Assembly: GCA_038231215.1 (NCBI GenBank)
Contig: JBBRLS010000011.1
Location: 1 to 64,000 of the forward strand
Reading direction: 5' to 3'
Length of the DNA: 64,000 nt
Origin: Schlegelella_A sp038231215
GTDB lineage: Bacteria > Pseudomonadota > Gammaproteobacteria > Burkholderiales > Burkholderiaceae_C
The stretch's first letter is position 1, and the number at the start of each line of letters is the position of its first letter. The position numbers and the translations under genes are program-made. Below, in pieces: positions 36,260 through 44,530 of the stretch. A model generated the notes under the pieces. It worked only from the letters and a program-made list of their open reading frames with translations. It was not told the origin of the DNA and made no database searches.

Positions 36260-36745
36260 GTGGCAGCGCCCGCCATCGACTTCGCCGAGTACCACGCGCT
36301 GGTCCAGCTCTATGCCGAGTACGCCTACGCCGTCGACTCTGGCGACTGGAACCTCTGGCCGGAGTTCTTCGTCGACGAATGCAGCTACCGCCTCGTGCCG
36401 CGCGAGAACCACGAGCGCGGCTTTCCGCTCGCCACGCTCGCCTTCGAAAGCAAGGGCATGCTGAGGGATCGTGTCTACGGCATCCGCGAGACACTGTTCC
36501 ACGATCCCTACTACCAGCGCCACGTCGTCGGTGCACCGCTGGTGCGAAGCGTGGACGGCGAGCGCATCACGAGCGAGGCGAACTACGCGGTCTTTCGCAC
36601 CAAGCTCAACGGGCTGAGCACGGTGTTCAACGTCGGCCGCTATCTCGATACCGTCGTGCGCACACCGCAGGGTCTGAAGTTCGAGAGCCGCCTCGTCGTC
36701 TACGACAGCGAGATGATCCCGAACTCGATCATCTATCCGATTTGA
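36260..36745 (+). CDS. nagH: salicylate 5-hydroxylase-type small subunit
   Basis: 161 residues of the ring-hydroxylating dioxygenase beta-subunit family (LYAEYAYAVDSGDWNLWPEFF, LFHDPYYQRHVVGAP, KFESRLVVYDSEMIPNSIIYPI, quoted in parts). GTG start at 36260 directly after the nagG stop, preceded by GGAGG. It is structural in the alpha3-beta3 oxygenase. Confidence 0.9.
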   Translation: MAAPAIDFAEYHALVQLYAEYAYAVDSGDWNLWPEFFVDECSYRLVPRENHERGFPLATLAFESKGMLRDRVYGIRETLFHDPYYQRHVVGAPLVRSVDGERITSEANYAVFRTKLNGLSTVFNVGRYLDTVVRTPQGLKFESRLVVYDSEMIPNSIIYPI

Positions 36746-36758
36746 AGCTGCGTCTCCC

Positions 36759-37073
36759 ATGAGCGAACACTGGCAGGACGTCGCCGGCCTCGACGACTTC
36801 GCCGCTTCGGACGCCATCGCCGTGTCGGCAGGCGGCCGGCAGATCGCGATCTACCTCGTGAGCGGCACCGTCTTTGCCACCGACAACGCGTGCACGCACG
36901 GCGCGGCACAGCTCTGCGACGGCTTCCTCGAAGGCTACGAGATCGAATGCCCGCATCACCAGGGCCGCTTCGACGTCCGCACGGGTGCCGCGACCGGTGC
37001 GCCGGCGACGGTCGCGCTCGGCACCTATCCGGCGCGCCTCGAGCAGGGTCGCGTGCAACTGCAGCTCGACTGA
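36759..37073 (+). CDS. nagAb: Rieske-type [2Fe-2S] ferredoxin of the oxygenase
   Basis: 104 residues. The Rieske ligands are Cys-x-His in CTHGAAQLCDG and Cys-x-x-His in ECPHHQGRFD. It would pass electrons to the nagGH oxygenase. The NAD(P)H reductase (NagAa type) is not in the neighbourhood. Confidence 0.88.
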   Translation: MSEHWQDVAGLDDFAASDAIAVSAGGRQIAIYLVSGTVFATDNACTHGAAQLCDGFLEGYEIECPHHQGRFDVRTGAATGAPATVALGTYPARLEQGRVQLQLD

Positions 37074-37163
37074 CGACGAAGGTTCGGCCGCGCCTCGGCG
37101 ACCCTTCGTCGCGGGGGGCGCCATGTCTTGCTATCGTCGGACACCGAAGCGACGAAAGCGCCG

Positions 37164-38357
37164 ATGCAGCCCGTCATCACCAGCCTGCTCGACACGGACT
37201 TGTACAAGTTCACGATGTGGCAGGCGATGCTGCATCGGCATCCGCAGACGCAAGCCGAATACACCTTCGTGTGTCGCAACACGCCGGCCTATCCGCTCGC
37301 CGAGTTGCTGCCCGAAGTCAACCGCGAGCTCGACGCCCTCTGCTCGCTGTCGTTTCGCAGCAGCGAGCTGGCGCACCTGGCGAGCCTGCGCTTCATCCGC
37401 TCCGACTTCGTCGACTTCCTGCGCATCTTCCGCTTCCAGCGCGACTTCATCGTCGCCCGCGCAGCCGCCGACGGGCGCGGTCTCGAGATCGTCGCCAACG
37501 GTCCGCAGGTGCACGTGATGGCCTTCGAGATCTTCGTGCTGGCAATCGTCAACGAGCTCTACTTCCGCCGCTTCGACGCGCGCGAGGCCTGGGCCGAGGG
37601 GCGCAAGCGACTGACCGCGAAGATCGCCCGCCTGCGCGACTTCGAGCGCGAGCCCAGGCGTGCCGTGCCCTTCGAGTTCTTCGACTTCGGCGTGCGCCGG
37701 CGCTTCTCCGGCGAGTGGCACCGCGAGGTGCTGACGACGCTCAAGCGCGAGGTGCCGCAGTTCTTCAAGGGCGCGTCCGACGTGCTCTACGCGCGCGATC
37801 TCGGCCTGGTGCCGATCGGCACGATGGCTCACGAATACCTGCAGACCTTCCAGACGCTCGGCGTGCGGCTGCGCGACTTCCAGCGCGCCGCCCTCGAAAG
37901 CTGGGTCCAGGAGTACCGCGGCGACCTCGGCATCGCCCTCACCGACGTGGTCGGCATGGACGCCTTTCTCGCCGACTTCGATCTCTACTTCGCCAAGCTC
38001 TTCGACGGTCTGCGCCACGACTCGGGCGATCCCTTCGTGTGGGGCGAGAAGGCACTCGCCCACTACGAGAAGCTGCGCATCGACGCCAAGACCAAGCGGC
38101 TCGTCTTCTCCGACGGGCTCGACTTCGAGAAGTCGTTCGCCCTCTATCGTCACTTCGCCGACCGCACCATGCTCGGCTTCGGCATCGGCACCAACATCAC
38201 CAACGACATGGGGCTGAAGACGCTGCACATCGTCATGAAGCTGACCCATGCCAATCGCCAGCCAGTGGCCAAGCTCTCCGACAGCCCGGGCAAGCTGCTC
38301 TGCGACGACGAGACCTTTCTCGCCTACCTGCGGCAGGTCTTCAACGTGCCTGCCTAG
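37164..38357 (+). CDS. pncB: nicotinate phosphoribosyltransferase
   Basis: 397 residues. The N-terminal SLLDTDLYKFTMWQAMLH, GTMAHEYLQTFQ and RHDSGDPFVWGEK blocks, with GIGTNITNDMG near the C-terminus, are diagnostic. It makes NaMN from nicotinate and PRPP in NAD salvage. ATG at 37164 is the family start. Confidence 0.97.
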   Translation: MQPVITSLLDTDLYKFTMWQAMLHRHPQTQAEYTFVCRNTPAYPLAELLPEVNRELDALCSLSFRSSELAHLASLRFIRSDFVDFLRIFRFQRDFIVARAAADGRGLEIVANGPQVHVMAFEIFVLAIVNELYFRRFDAREAWAEGRKRLTAKIARLRDFEREPRRAVPFEFFDFGVRRRFSGEWHREVLTTLKREVPQFFKGASDVLYARDLGLVPIGTMAHEYLQTFQTLGVRLRDFQRAALESWVQEYRGDLGIALTDVVGMDAFLADFDLYFAKLFDGLRHDSGDPFVWGEKALAHYEKLRIDAKTKRLVFSDGLDFEKSFALYRHFADRTMLGFGIGTNITNDMGLKTLHIVMKLTHANRQPVAKLSDSPGKLLCDDETFLAYLRQVFNVPA

Positions 38358-38376
38358 CGCAAACCGATGTCCGTCC

Positions 38377-38408
38377 CGGCGCGGCTCGGCAGCGTGGTTG
38401 CCGCGCCG
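38377..38408 (+). terminator. GC-rich hairpin after pncB
   Basis: Nine-base arms CGGCGCGGC and GCCGCGCCG flank a 14-base loop 20 bases after the pncB stop. There is no T-run, so it is a hairpin that may aid termination rather than a full intrinsic terminator. Confidence 0.4.
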
Positions 38409-38430
38409 CGCGAAGGGACACTGCGGTGAG

Positions 38431-38443
38431 CTGTATATTCGTA
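38431..38443 (+). promoter_or_regulatory. left remnant of a split LexA (SOS) box
   Basis: CTGTATATTCGTA ends at the left edge of the IS element. With the matching right flank (TATTCGTACAG, 39531-39541), removing the IS and one 8-base duplicate restores CTGTATATTCGTACAG, a perfect CTGT-N8-ACAG LexA operator. The dyad extends three more bases on each side (GAG/CTC). Confidence 0.75.
38436..38443 (+). repeat. target-site duplication, left copy
   Basis: TATTCGTA, identical to the copy at 39531-39538. Eight bases is the usual duplication length for IS1595-family elements. Confidence 0.85.
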
Positions 38444-38444
38444 T

Positions 38445-38468
38445 GGGGTATCCGCTTAGCTCCAGTCA
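38445..38468. repeat. IS terminal inverted repeat, left
   Basis: 24 bases beginning GGGGTATCCGCTTAGC, an exact reverse complement of 39504-39527. It overlaps the last codon of the transposase gene. Confidence 0.92.
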
Positions 38469-39488
38469 CTTCAATACCACTGGATGCCCGTCCAGTATAT
38501 GCTTGCGTCTTGCTGGTGTTGGTTTCTTTCGCACCACGTCCGCATACGTCACCGGTTCGGTGATGACGGCCTGCTGCAGCAAGCGGTAGAAGAGCATGCC
38601 GCACGAGGCCGAGGTGCGGCGGTTGAAGCGGAACACGAACTCATTGAGATAGGCGTCGAGATGCTCTGGTTGAACCGAGCCGTGGTGCGTGCCCAGGATC
38701 CAGCGCTTGATGAGCGAGGCCACCCGGTGCACGCCGGCCATCGACACATGGGCGGGCACGTCCGAGTAGGGAATGACCGTACGCCGGTGCTCATAGCCCA
38801 ACTCGTTCAGCGACCGGTAGGCGGCCGAGCCGTCGGTGCGCACCTCGGCGCCGGGCTCGACGGCTTCCTGCACGAACGGGATCACGCAGGAGGCCGAGTC
38901 ATCGGCGATGCGGCGAAGGCGAATTCGTCCGAACCCCTTGGGATGGAGCATCTCCACCGCAATGACCACCAGCACCTTGTCCGTATTGCTCTTGCGCCCT
39001 ACCCGCGAGATCGGCTCCTGCCGGTCGGTGAGGGCGAGGAAGCTCTCATCGACTTCGACCTGGCCCTTGAGGCGATCCCGGCCGGGTCTGACCATTGCCC
39101 GGCGAAACCGGTGCAGCATGGTCCAGGCCGTCTCGTAGCTGCCAAGACCAAGCACGCGCTGCAGTCCGAGGGCGCTGACTCCCTGCTTCTGGTTGGTCAG
39201 ATACCACGCCGCGGCCAGCCACACGCGCAGCGGCGTACGGGTCTTGTCGAAAATGGTGCCGGCCGTCACGGTGCTCTGTCGTCCGCAGTCCCGGCACATC
39301 AGGCGGCTGCGACTCGAACGGTACGGCGCGCCCGTACTGCCACACGCTGGGCAGACGAATCCGCCAGGCCAGCGCAGTTCCTCCAGATACGTCAGGCAGG
39401 CCTCTTCGCTGCCAAACCAATCCAAAAATCCGGTCCAGTTGCGCGGATAGTCCGTGCCCGCCACCGGCCCTGCTACCTGGACATCCAT
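38466..39488 (-). CDS. IS1595-family transposase (ISXO2-like)
   Basis: 340 residues. An N-terminal zinc-ribbon (CPACGSTG ... CRDC), then a DDE-type catalytic domain with VEVDESFL, RTDGSAAYRSL and the C-terminal FRFNRR region. The frame is complete, so the element may be active. ATG at 39488 lies just inside the right inverted repeat. Confidence 0.93.
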   Translation of the reverse strand: MDVQVAGPVAGTDYPRNWTGFLDWFGSEEACLTYLEELRWPGGFVCPACGSTGAPYRSSRSRLMCRDCGRQSTVTAGTIFDKTRTPLRVWLAAAWYLTNQKQGVSALGLQRVLGLGSYETAWTMLHRFRRAMVRPGRDRLKGQVEVDESFLALTDRQEPISRVGRKSNTDKVLVVIAVEMLHPKGFGRIRLRRIADDSASCVIPFVQEAVEPGAEVRTDGSAAYRSLNELGYEHRRTVIPYSDVPAHVSMAGVHRVASLIKRWILGTHHGSVQPEHLDAYLNEFVFRFNRRTSASCGMLFYRLLQQAVITEPVTYADVVRKKPTPARRKHILDGHPVVLK

Positions 39489-39503
39489 CCGCCGATCCTA
39501 GCT

Positions 39504-39527
39504 TGACTGGAGCTAAGCGGATACCCC
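39504..39527. repeat. IS terminal inverted repeat, right
   Basis: 24 bases ending GCGGATACCCC, the exact partner of the left repeat. Confidence 0.92.
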
Positions 39528-39530
39528 TCA

Positions 39531-39541
39531 TATTCGTACAG
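39531..39541 (+). promoter_or_regulatory. right target duplicate and right remnant of the LexA box
   Basis: TATTCGTACAG: the duplicate TATTCGTA (39531-39538) followed by CAG, which completes the ACAG half-site. The CTGT half is now 1.1 kb away behind the IS. The remnant lies 14 bases before the radical-SAM start codon. Confidence 0.75.
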
Positions 39542-39555
39542 CTCCTCTGCACGCC

Positions 39556-40815
39556 ATGAACCTCGATCGCAAGCTGGCAATCCTCGCCGACGCCGCCAAG
39601 TACGACGCCTCGTGCGCCTCGAGCGGCACGACCAAGCGCCACTCGCTGGGCGGCAAGGGCATCGGCTCGACCGAGGGCGCGGGCATCTGCCACAGCTATA
39701 CGCCCGACGGCCGCTGCATCTCGCTGCTCAAGATCCTGCTCACCAACTTCTGCACCTACGAGTGCCTCTATTGCGTCAACCGGGCTTCGAGCAACGTGCC
39801 GCGTGCGCGCTTCAGCATCGACGAGGTGGTGCAGCTCACGCTCGACTTCTATCGCCGCAACTGCATCGAGGGCCTGTTCCTGAGCTCGGGGATCATCCGC
39901 TCGCCCGACTACACCATGGAACAGGTGGTCGAAGTGGCGCGAGTGCTGCGCGAGGAGCACGACTTTCGCGGCTACATCCACTTGAAGACGATCCCCGAGG
40001 CGAGCGAGGAATTGCTCGCTCGCGCCGGTCGCTATGCCGATCGCCTCAGCATCAACGTCGAGCTGCCGACGGCGCAATCGCTGGCCGCGCTCGCGCCCGA
40101 AAAGGACGGCGCGGCGATCCGTCGCTCGATGGCGCGCCTTCGCTTGCACATCGACGAGGCCCGAGAAGCGCGCCGGCCCCGCCCGGCCGCATCGCAACCC
40201 AAACTGCCGCCCCGTCGCGCCCGCGCGCCGGTGTTCGCGCCAGCGGGGCAGAGCACGCAGATGATCGTCGGCGCCGATGCGACGAACGACCGCACCATCC
40301 TTGCCGCCAGCGCCACCCTCTACGGCTCTTATCGCCTCAAGCGCGTCTACTACTCGGCGTTCAGCCCGATTCCCGATGCGGCACGAGCGCTGCCGCTCAA
40401 CGCGCCGCCGCTGATCCGCGAGCATCGCCTCTATCAGGCCGACTGGCTGATCCGCTTCTACGGCTTCGCGCACGAGGAGATCGTCGGCGCGGGTGACGGC
40501 ATGCTCAGCCTGGATCACGACCCCAAGCTGGCCTGGGCGCTGGCGCACCGCGAGCAGTTTCCGGTCGACCTGAACCGCGCCGCGAAGGAGATGTTGCTGC
40601 GCGTGCCCGGCCTCGGCGTGAAGGCGGTGGCGCGCCTGCTGCAGGCACGGCGCGTGCGGCGCGTTGTCGCGGCGGATCTCGAACGGCTGCATCTTCCGCT
40701 GGCGAAGGTATTGCCCTTCGTGCTAGTTGCCGACCATCGTCCCGGCCGCTCGCTGGAAGCGATCGATCTCGCGAGGCGCGTCGCACTGCCGCGGCAAGCT
40801 TCCCTGTTCGCTTGA
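39556..40815 (+). CDS. putative DNA modification/repair radical SAM protein
   Basis: 419 residues. The radical-SAM cluster motif is C66-x3-C70-x2-C73 (NFCTYECLYC). Three more Cys (20, 45, 54) precede it and may bind a second cluster. The C-terminal LLRVPGLGVKAVARLL is a helix-hairpin-helix DNA-binding motif. This is the radical-SAM family that occurs next to DUF4130/uracil-DNA-glycosylase genes; its reaction is unknown. The next gene is the DUF4130-UdgX fusion, so the two form an operon whose promoter region now carries an IS. Confidence 0.9.
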   Translation: MNLDRKLAILADAAKYDASCASSGTTKRHSLGGKGIGSTEGAGICHSYTPDGRCISLLKILLTNFCTYECLYCVNRASSNVPRARFSIDEVVQLTLDFYRRNCIEGLFLSSGIIRSPDYTMEQVVEVARVLREEHDFRGYIHLKTIPEASEELLARAGRYADRLSINVELPTAQSLAALAPEKDGAAIRRSMARLRLHIDEAREARRPRPAASQPKLPPRRARAPVFAPAGQSTQMIVGADATNDRTILAASATLYGSYRLKRVYYSAFSPIPDAARALPLNAPPLIREHRLYQADWLIRFYGFAHEEIVGAGDGMLSLDHDPKLAWALAHREQFPVDLNRAAKEMLLRVPGLGVKAVARLLQARRVRRVVAADLERLHLPLAKVLPFVLVADHRPGRSLEAIDLARRVALPRQASLFA

Positions 40816-40868
40816 GGCGCGGCGACCGCGCGCCCGTCGCGGCCGCCGGGGCGCCCCTATCCTTGCGC

Positions 40869-42389
40869 ATGGAACCGGAAGTCGACCCAGCACGCGTGAC
40901 GTCCTCCCCGACGAACGCACTCTCATCGAGCGCCGTGCGCAGCGTCACGCTTGCCGGCCCGATCGATCTCGCCGGCTTTCGCGCCGCGTGCCGACGCCTG
41001 TGGTCGGACCGCGTCGAGCCCGGCCGCGTCGAGTGGCATGTCGCCAACACCGCCGAAGGCGACCTCTTCGAAAGCGATGACCGCAAGAGCGAAGCCACTC
41101 TTCCCGCCGAGGCACCGCCGCCGCTTCGCGTGCCGCCGTCCTTCGTTTCGCTGTGCGAGAGCGTCGTTTTGCATCGCGACGCGCGCCGGTTCGGCCTTCT
41201 CTACAGGCTGCTCTGGCGTCTTTCGACCGAGCCGGAGCTACGCGGTGATCCGCTTGACGCCGACCGCATCGACGCCGAGCACATGGCGCAGTCGGTGCGT
41301 CGCGACATGCACAAGATGAAGGCCTTCGTCCGCTTTCGCACGATCTCCTCGGCGGACGGGGCGGCGCCGCAGCACGTCGCATGGTTCGAGCCCGAGCATC
41401 ACATCGTCGAAGCGACCGCGCCGTTCTTCGCCCGCCGCTTCGCCCAGATGCGCTGGGTCGTTCTCACGCCCGAGCGGAGCGTCGAGTGGGACGGCCGGGC
41501 GCTGCAGTTCGGCCCGGGCGCGCGCAAGGATCAGGCGCCGCCGGCCGACGCCGGCGAGGGGCTTTGGCTTACCTACTACGAGAACATCTTCAACCCGGCT
41601 CGGCTGAAGCTGGCGATGATGCAAAAGGAGATGCCCCGTCGCTACTGGGCCAATCTTCCGGAGGCTGTACTCATCGACCCGCTCGCCGCGCACGCCGCCG
41701 AGAGGACCATGACGATGATCGCGCAAGGACCGAGCGAACCCGCAAGGCGACGCGCCGCGCCATCGCCAGCCCGCGCGGTCCGTCCGGGAGACCCCGGCGT
41801 CGCCGAGACACCCGCTTCGCTGCCGGCACTCACCGAAGCGCTGCAGCGCTGCCGCGAATGCCCGATCGGCGAGCACGCGACGCGGGCGGTGCCCGGCGAG
41901 GGGCCGCGGCGCGCTCGCCTGATGTTCGTCGGCGAGCAGCCCGGCGATCAGGAAGACCTGCAAGGCCGGCCCTTCGTCGGCCCCGCGGGGCAACTTTTCG
42001 CTCGCGCCCTCGCCGAACTCGGCGTCGACCGGCGCGAGGTCTACATCAGCAACGCCGTCAAGCATTTCAAGTTCGAGCTGCGCGGCAAGCGCCGCATCCA
42101 CAAGACGCCGGCGCAAGAGGAAGCCGCGGCCTGCCTGCACTGGCTGGAGACCGAGATCGCGCTCGTCGATCCGCAGGCGCTGATCGCCCTCGGCGCGACC
42201 GCAGCGCGCCAGCTCATGGGCCAGGCCGTCGCCGTGACCCGCGCCCGCGGCCAGTGGCAGAAGCGCGCCGACGGGCGGCGCGTGCTCATCACGCTGCATC
42301 CTTCGGCCCTGCTGCGCATGGAGGCGGAGGACAAGGACGACGCCTACGCGGCGTGGCTGGCCGATCTGCGCCAGATCGCGGCACCCTGA
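40869..42389 (+). CDS. DUF4130 domain fused to UdgX-type uracil-DNA glycosylase
   Basis: 506 residues from the ATG at 40869. Residues about 25-270 are the DUF4130 domain found only with this gene pair. The C-terminal part (about 315-505) is a family-4-like uracil-DNA glycosylase: CRECPIGEHAT, FVGEQPGDQED, GRPFVGPAG and HPSALLR. The UdgX-specific insertion KRRIH lies at 407-411; in mycobacterial UdgX the equivalent His forms a covalent bond with the abasic sugar. Several Cys could bind the Fe-S cluster. Confidence 0.9.
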   Translation: MEPEVDPARVTSSPTNALSSSAVRSVTLAGPIDLAGFRAACRRLWSDRVEPGRVEWHVANTAEGDLFESDDRKSEATLPAEAPPPLRVPPSFVSLCESVVLHRDARRFGLLYRLLWRLSTEPELRGDPLDADRIDAEHMAQSVRRDMHKMKAFVRFRTISSADGAAPQHVAWFEPEHHIVEATAPFFARRFAQMRWVVLTPERSVEWDGRALQFGPGARKDQAPPADAGEGLWLTYYENIFNPARLKLAMMQKEMPRRYWANLPEAVLIDPLAAHAAERTMTMIAQGPSEPARRRAAPSPARAVRPGDPGVAETPASLPALTEALQRCRECPIGEHATRAVPGEGPRRARLMFVGEQPGDQEDLQGRPFVGPAGQLFARALAELGVDRREVYISNAVKHFKFELRGKRRIHKTPAQEEAAACLHWLETEIALVDPQALIALGATAARQLMGQAVAVTRARGQWQKRADGRRVLITLHPSALLRMEAEDKDDAYAAWLADLRQIAAP

Positions 42390-42479
42390 GCGGCCCGTTG
42401 TAAGGATATTTGCCGGGCGGCGACAAGCTGACGTGGCCGTCCGGCCGCGATCCGCTCATCCCACTTCTGGAGTCTCCCG

Positions 42480-42785
42480 ATGAAAGCCTTCGCCGCTACC
42501 TTGATGTGTGCCTGCATGACCTTCGTTGCCGGCAGCGCCGTCGCCGCCAGCCACACGGAAAAAGGTGCCTCAGCACCGATGGCCAAGGACGCCATGATGA
42601 TGAAGGAAATGTCCATGCAGGACTGCAAGGACCACATGGCGATGGCCAAGAAGGACGACGCCATGACCAAGAAAGACGACGCCATGATGAAGAAGGACGC
42701 CATGTGCGCCGACATGATGAAGAAGGACGGGATGATGAAAAAGGACGACGCCATGATGAAGAAGGACGAGCCGATGAAGAAGTAG
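42480..42785 (+). CDS. pentapeptide MXKDX repeat protein
   Basis: 101 residues: a signal peptide (about 1-22, ending VAASHT) followed by repeats of the type M-x-K-D-x (AMMKKD, GMMKKD and similar), very rich in Met, Lys and Asp, with few hydrophobics. Known as a small exported family of unknown function; the Met-rich repeats suggest binding of Cu or other soft metals (inference). Ends 29 bases before a hairpin terminator. Confidence 0.85.
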   Translation: MKAFAATLMCACMTFVAGSAVAASHTEKGASAPMAKDAMMMKEMSMQDCKDHMAMAKKDDAMTKKDDAMMKKDAMCADMMKKDGMMKKDDAMMKKDEPMKK

Positions 42786-42813
42786 GCTGGCCGACGAAAC
42801 GGAGCTGTCCTAC

Positions 42814-42848
42814 AGCCCGGTCGGGTCGCGCCTGACCGGGCTTTGGCT
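42814..42848 (+). terminator. intrinsic terminator after the MXKDX gene
   Basis: Nine-base perfect stem AGCCCGGTC/GACCGGGCT with an 11-base loop, followed by a short T-rich stretch (TTTGGCTT). Confidence 0.65.
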
Positions 42849-42901
42849 TGTCCGATGCTTCAATGATCTGGCTGGCCCGCGGGGCCGAACGAAAGCACCG
42901 A

Positions 42902-43405
42902 ATGAACGACACGCACGCGCAACGCGAACTGCTCTGGAAGCTCATCAAGAACATCCGCTTCGCGATGTTCACCACGCGGCACGGCAACGGCCACCTTCAC
43001 GCCAGGCCGATGACGACGCAGAACAAGGCGCTCGAGGCCGACGAGAGCCTGTGGTTCTTCATGTCGAAAAGCGGCGACCCGGCCGCCGACCTGATCGCCG
43101 ACGCGGTCGTCAACCTCGTCTACGCCGACCCTTCGGAAGACACCTATGTCTCCGTATCCGGAACCGCGGCGGTGATCGAGGACGCGGCCAAGAAGCAGCA
43201 GCTCTGGAGCAAGCTGGCCCAAGCATGGTTCCCCGGCGGCGCTGGCGACCCCGATCTCGCGTTGGTCCAAGTGCAGATCATTCATGCCAACTACTGGGAC
43301 GTGAAGGAAAGCAAGATCGTCCAGCTCTATGAGATGGCCAAGGCGGCCATGACGGGCAAGCCGCCCACCGACCTCGGCGAGCACGGCGAAGTGCGGATGC
43401 GCTGA
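42902..43405 (+). CDS. pyridoxamine 5'-phosphate oxidase-like FMN-binding protein
   Basis: 167 residues of the general-stress-protein-26 family of split-barrel flavoproteins: LLWKLIKNIRFAMFTT, ARPMTTQ, LWFFMSKSGDP, and YVSVSGTA. Oxidoreductase of unknown substrate. ATG at 42902 gives the family N-terminus. Confidence 0.88.
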   Translation: MNDTHAQRELLWKLIKNIRFAMFTTRHGNGHLHARPMTTQNKALEADESLWFFMSKSGDPAADLIADAVVNLVYADPSEDTYVSVSGTAAVIEDAAKKQQLWSKLAQAWFPGGAGDPDLALVQVQIIHANYWDVKESKIVQLYEMAKAAMTGKPPTDLGEHGEVRMR

Positions 43406-43554
43406 CAGAGACGGTCCCCGCTCGTCGGTACAAGATCACGCGCGGGTCGCGGCCCGGCGGCGCAAGAGCGATCTGCGCCGGATCCCGGCCGCTGTTTCGG
43501 GCACCGCCGGCATGGGTCGGCCGATAACGTGGCGTCCAAGCCCGAAACGGAGCC

Positions 43555-43842
43555 ATGACCATGCGCCACGCCCCCTCCACCATGCACTTCTCGTCCGCCT
43601 ATCCGACGCGCGCCTTCCGGCCGGCGGCACCGGCGGGAGCGATCGAATGGGAAGAGCTGCCCTCGCTGGCCGGATCGCTGGCTCAACGCATCGCTGCGGC
43701 CAACGCCCGGCCCTGGGACAGCACGCGGCCGGCCGAGCTCGATATCGGCGTGCCATCGCAACCCTTCCGCGAGCCGGTCGACGGACTGGCGATCCGCGAG
43801 GTCAACGAGCCCGACGTGTTCCGCCACTTCTTCGGTTCCTGA
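43555..43842 (+). CDS. small hypothetical protein
   Basis: 95 residues, no signal or membrane segment, no recognised domain. Pro- and Ala-rich N-terminal part, acidic C-terminal part. ACGGAG sits before the start. Coding potential is plausible but not certain. Confidence 0.5.
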   Translation: MTMRHAPSTMHFSSAYPTRAFRPAAPAGAIEWEELPSLAGSLAQRIAAANARPWDSTRPAELDIGVPSQPFREPVDGLAIREVNEPDVFRHFFGS

Positions 43843-43907
43843 TTCTCGCGGAAACAACGGCCGGCGCCCGGCTATCCTGAGCGCTTCGCAACGCCGCCCT
43901 CAGCATC

Positions 43908-44399
43908 GTGAACGAGACCGACCCGACCTACGAATCCGACCGCCTGCATTGGGAAGACTTCGTGGTCGGCGAGACGCGCGAGTTCGGACACTACGAAGTG
44001 ACGCGAGAGGCGGTTCTCGACTTCGCACGCCAGTTCGACCCGCAGCCCTTCCATCTCGACGACGACGCCGCAGCCGCCGCGCTGTTCGGCCGGCTCGCCG
44101 CGAGCGGCTGGCACACCTGCGCGATGGCGATGCGCATGATGTGCGACGCCTACCTGCTGCGCGCGGCGAGCCTCGGATCGCCCGGCATCGAGCGCCTGGT
44201 CTGGCCCACGCCGGTGTTCCCGGGCGACGTGCTGAGCATGCGCAGCACCGTCCTCGAATCGCGGCCGCTCGCCAGCCGGCCGGGCGTCGGCCTGGTGCGC
44301 AGCCGGTCCGAAGTGCTGAACCAGAGCGGCGCGATCGTCCTGTCGATGGAAGGGGCGGGCTTCTACGCCCGCCGCGCCACCACGCCGCCGCCCGGCTGA
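43908..44399 (+). CDS. MaoC-like hotdog dehydratase
   Basis: 163 residues with the MaoC core: DFARQFDPQPFHLD (catalytic Asp and His of the hydratase 2 motif), then LFGRLAASGWHT. GTG start at 43908. Probably hydrates or dehydrates an enoyl-CoA. No CoA-pathway genes are adjacent. Confidence 0.88.
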   Translation: MNETDPTYESDRLHWEDFVVGETREFGHYEVTREAVLDFARQFDPQPFHLDDDAAAAALFGRLAASGWHTCAMAMRMMCDAYLLRAASLGSPGIERLVWPTPVFPGDVLSMRSTVLESRPLASRPGVGLVRSRSEVLNQSGAIVLSMEGAGFYARRATTPPPG

Positions 44400-44530
44400 A
44401 TCGCGTGACTTAGTTCGTTGCGTCGAGGGCGGCGCACGACGCTGTCGGCAGCCCGAGGCGTGACAATCGTCTGCTCGCGCCAGCCGGGCAGGCAGGGCGC
44501 CAACCCACTGGCAGGAGCCGGCGCACGCGC

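Larger units (their letters stand above)
38444..39530 (-). mobile_element. IS1595-family insertion sequence
   Basis: 1087 bases between the 8-base direct repeats. It has 24-base perfect inverted repeats (38445-38468 and 39504-39527, outer end GGGGTATCC) and one transposase gene. The right end has two extra bases outside the matching repeat. Perfect repeats, intact transposase and intact duplication point to a recent insertion. Confidence 0.92.

Noticed and set aside
39500..39535. Outward promoter from the IS right end into the radical-SAM gene
   Set aside because: A TTGACT element is present at 39503, but the spacing to the nearest -10-like CATATT is 20 bases, too long to call with any confidence.
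43327..43857. Minus-strand open frame opposite the small hypothetical gene
   Set aside because: No ribosome-binding site or recognisable motif; the plus-strand frame has a better start signal.
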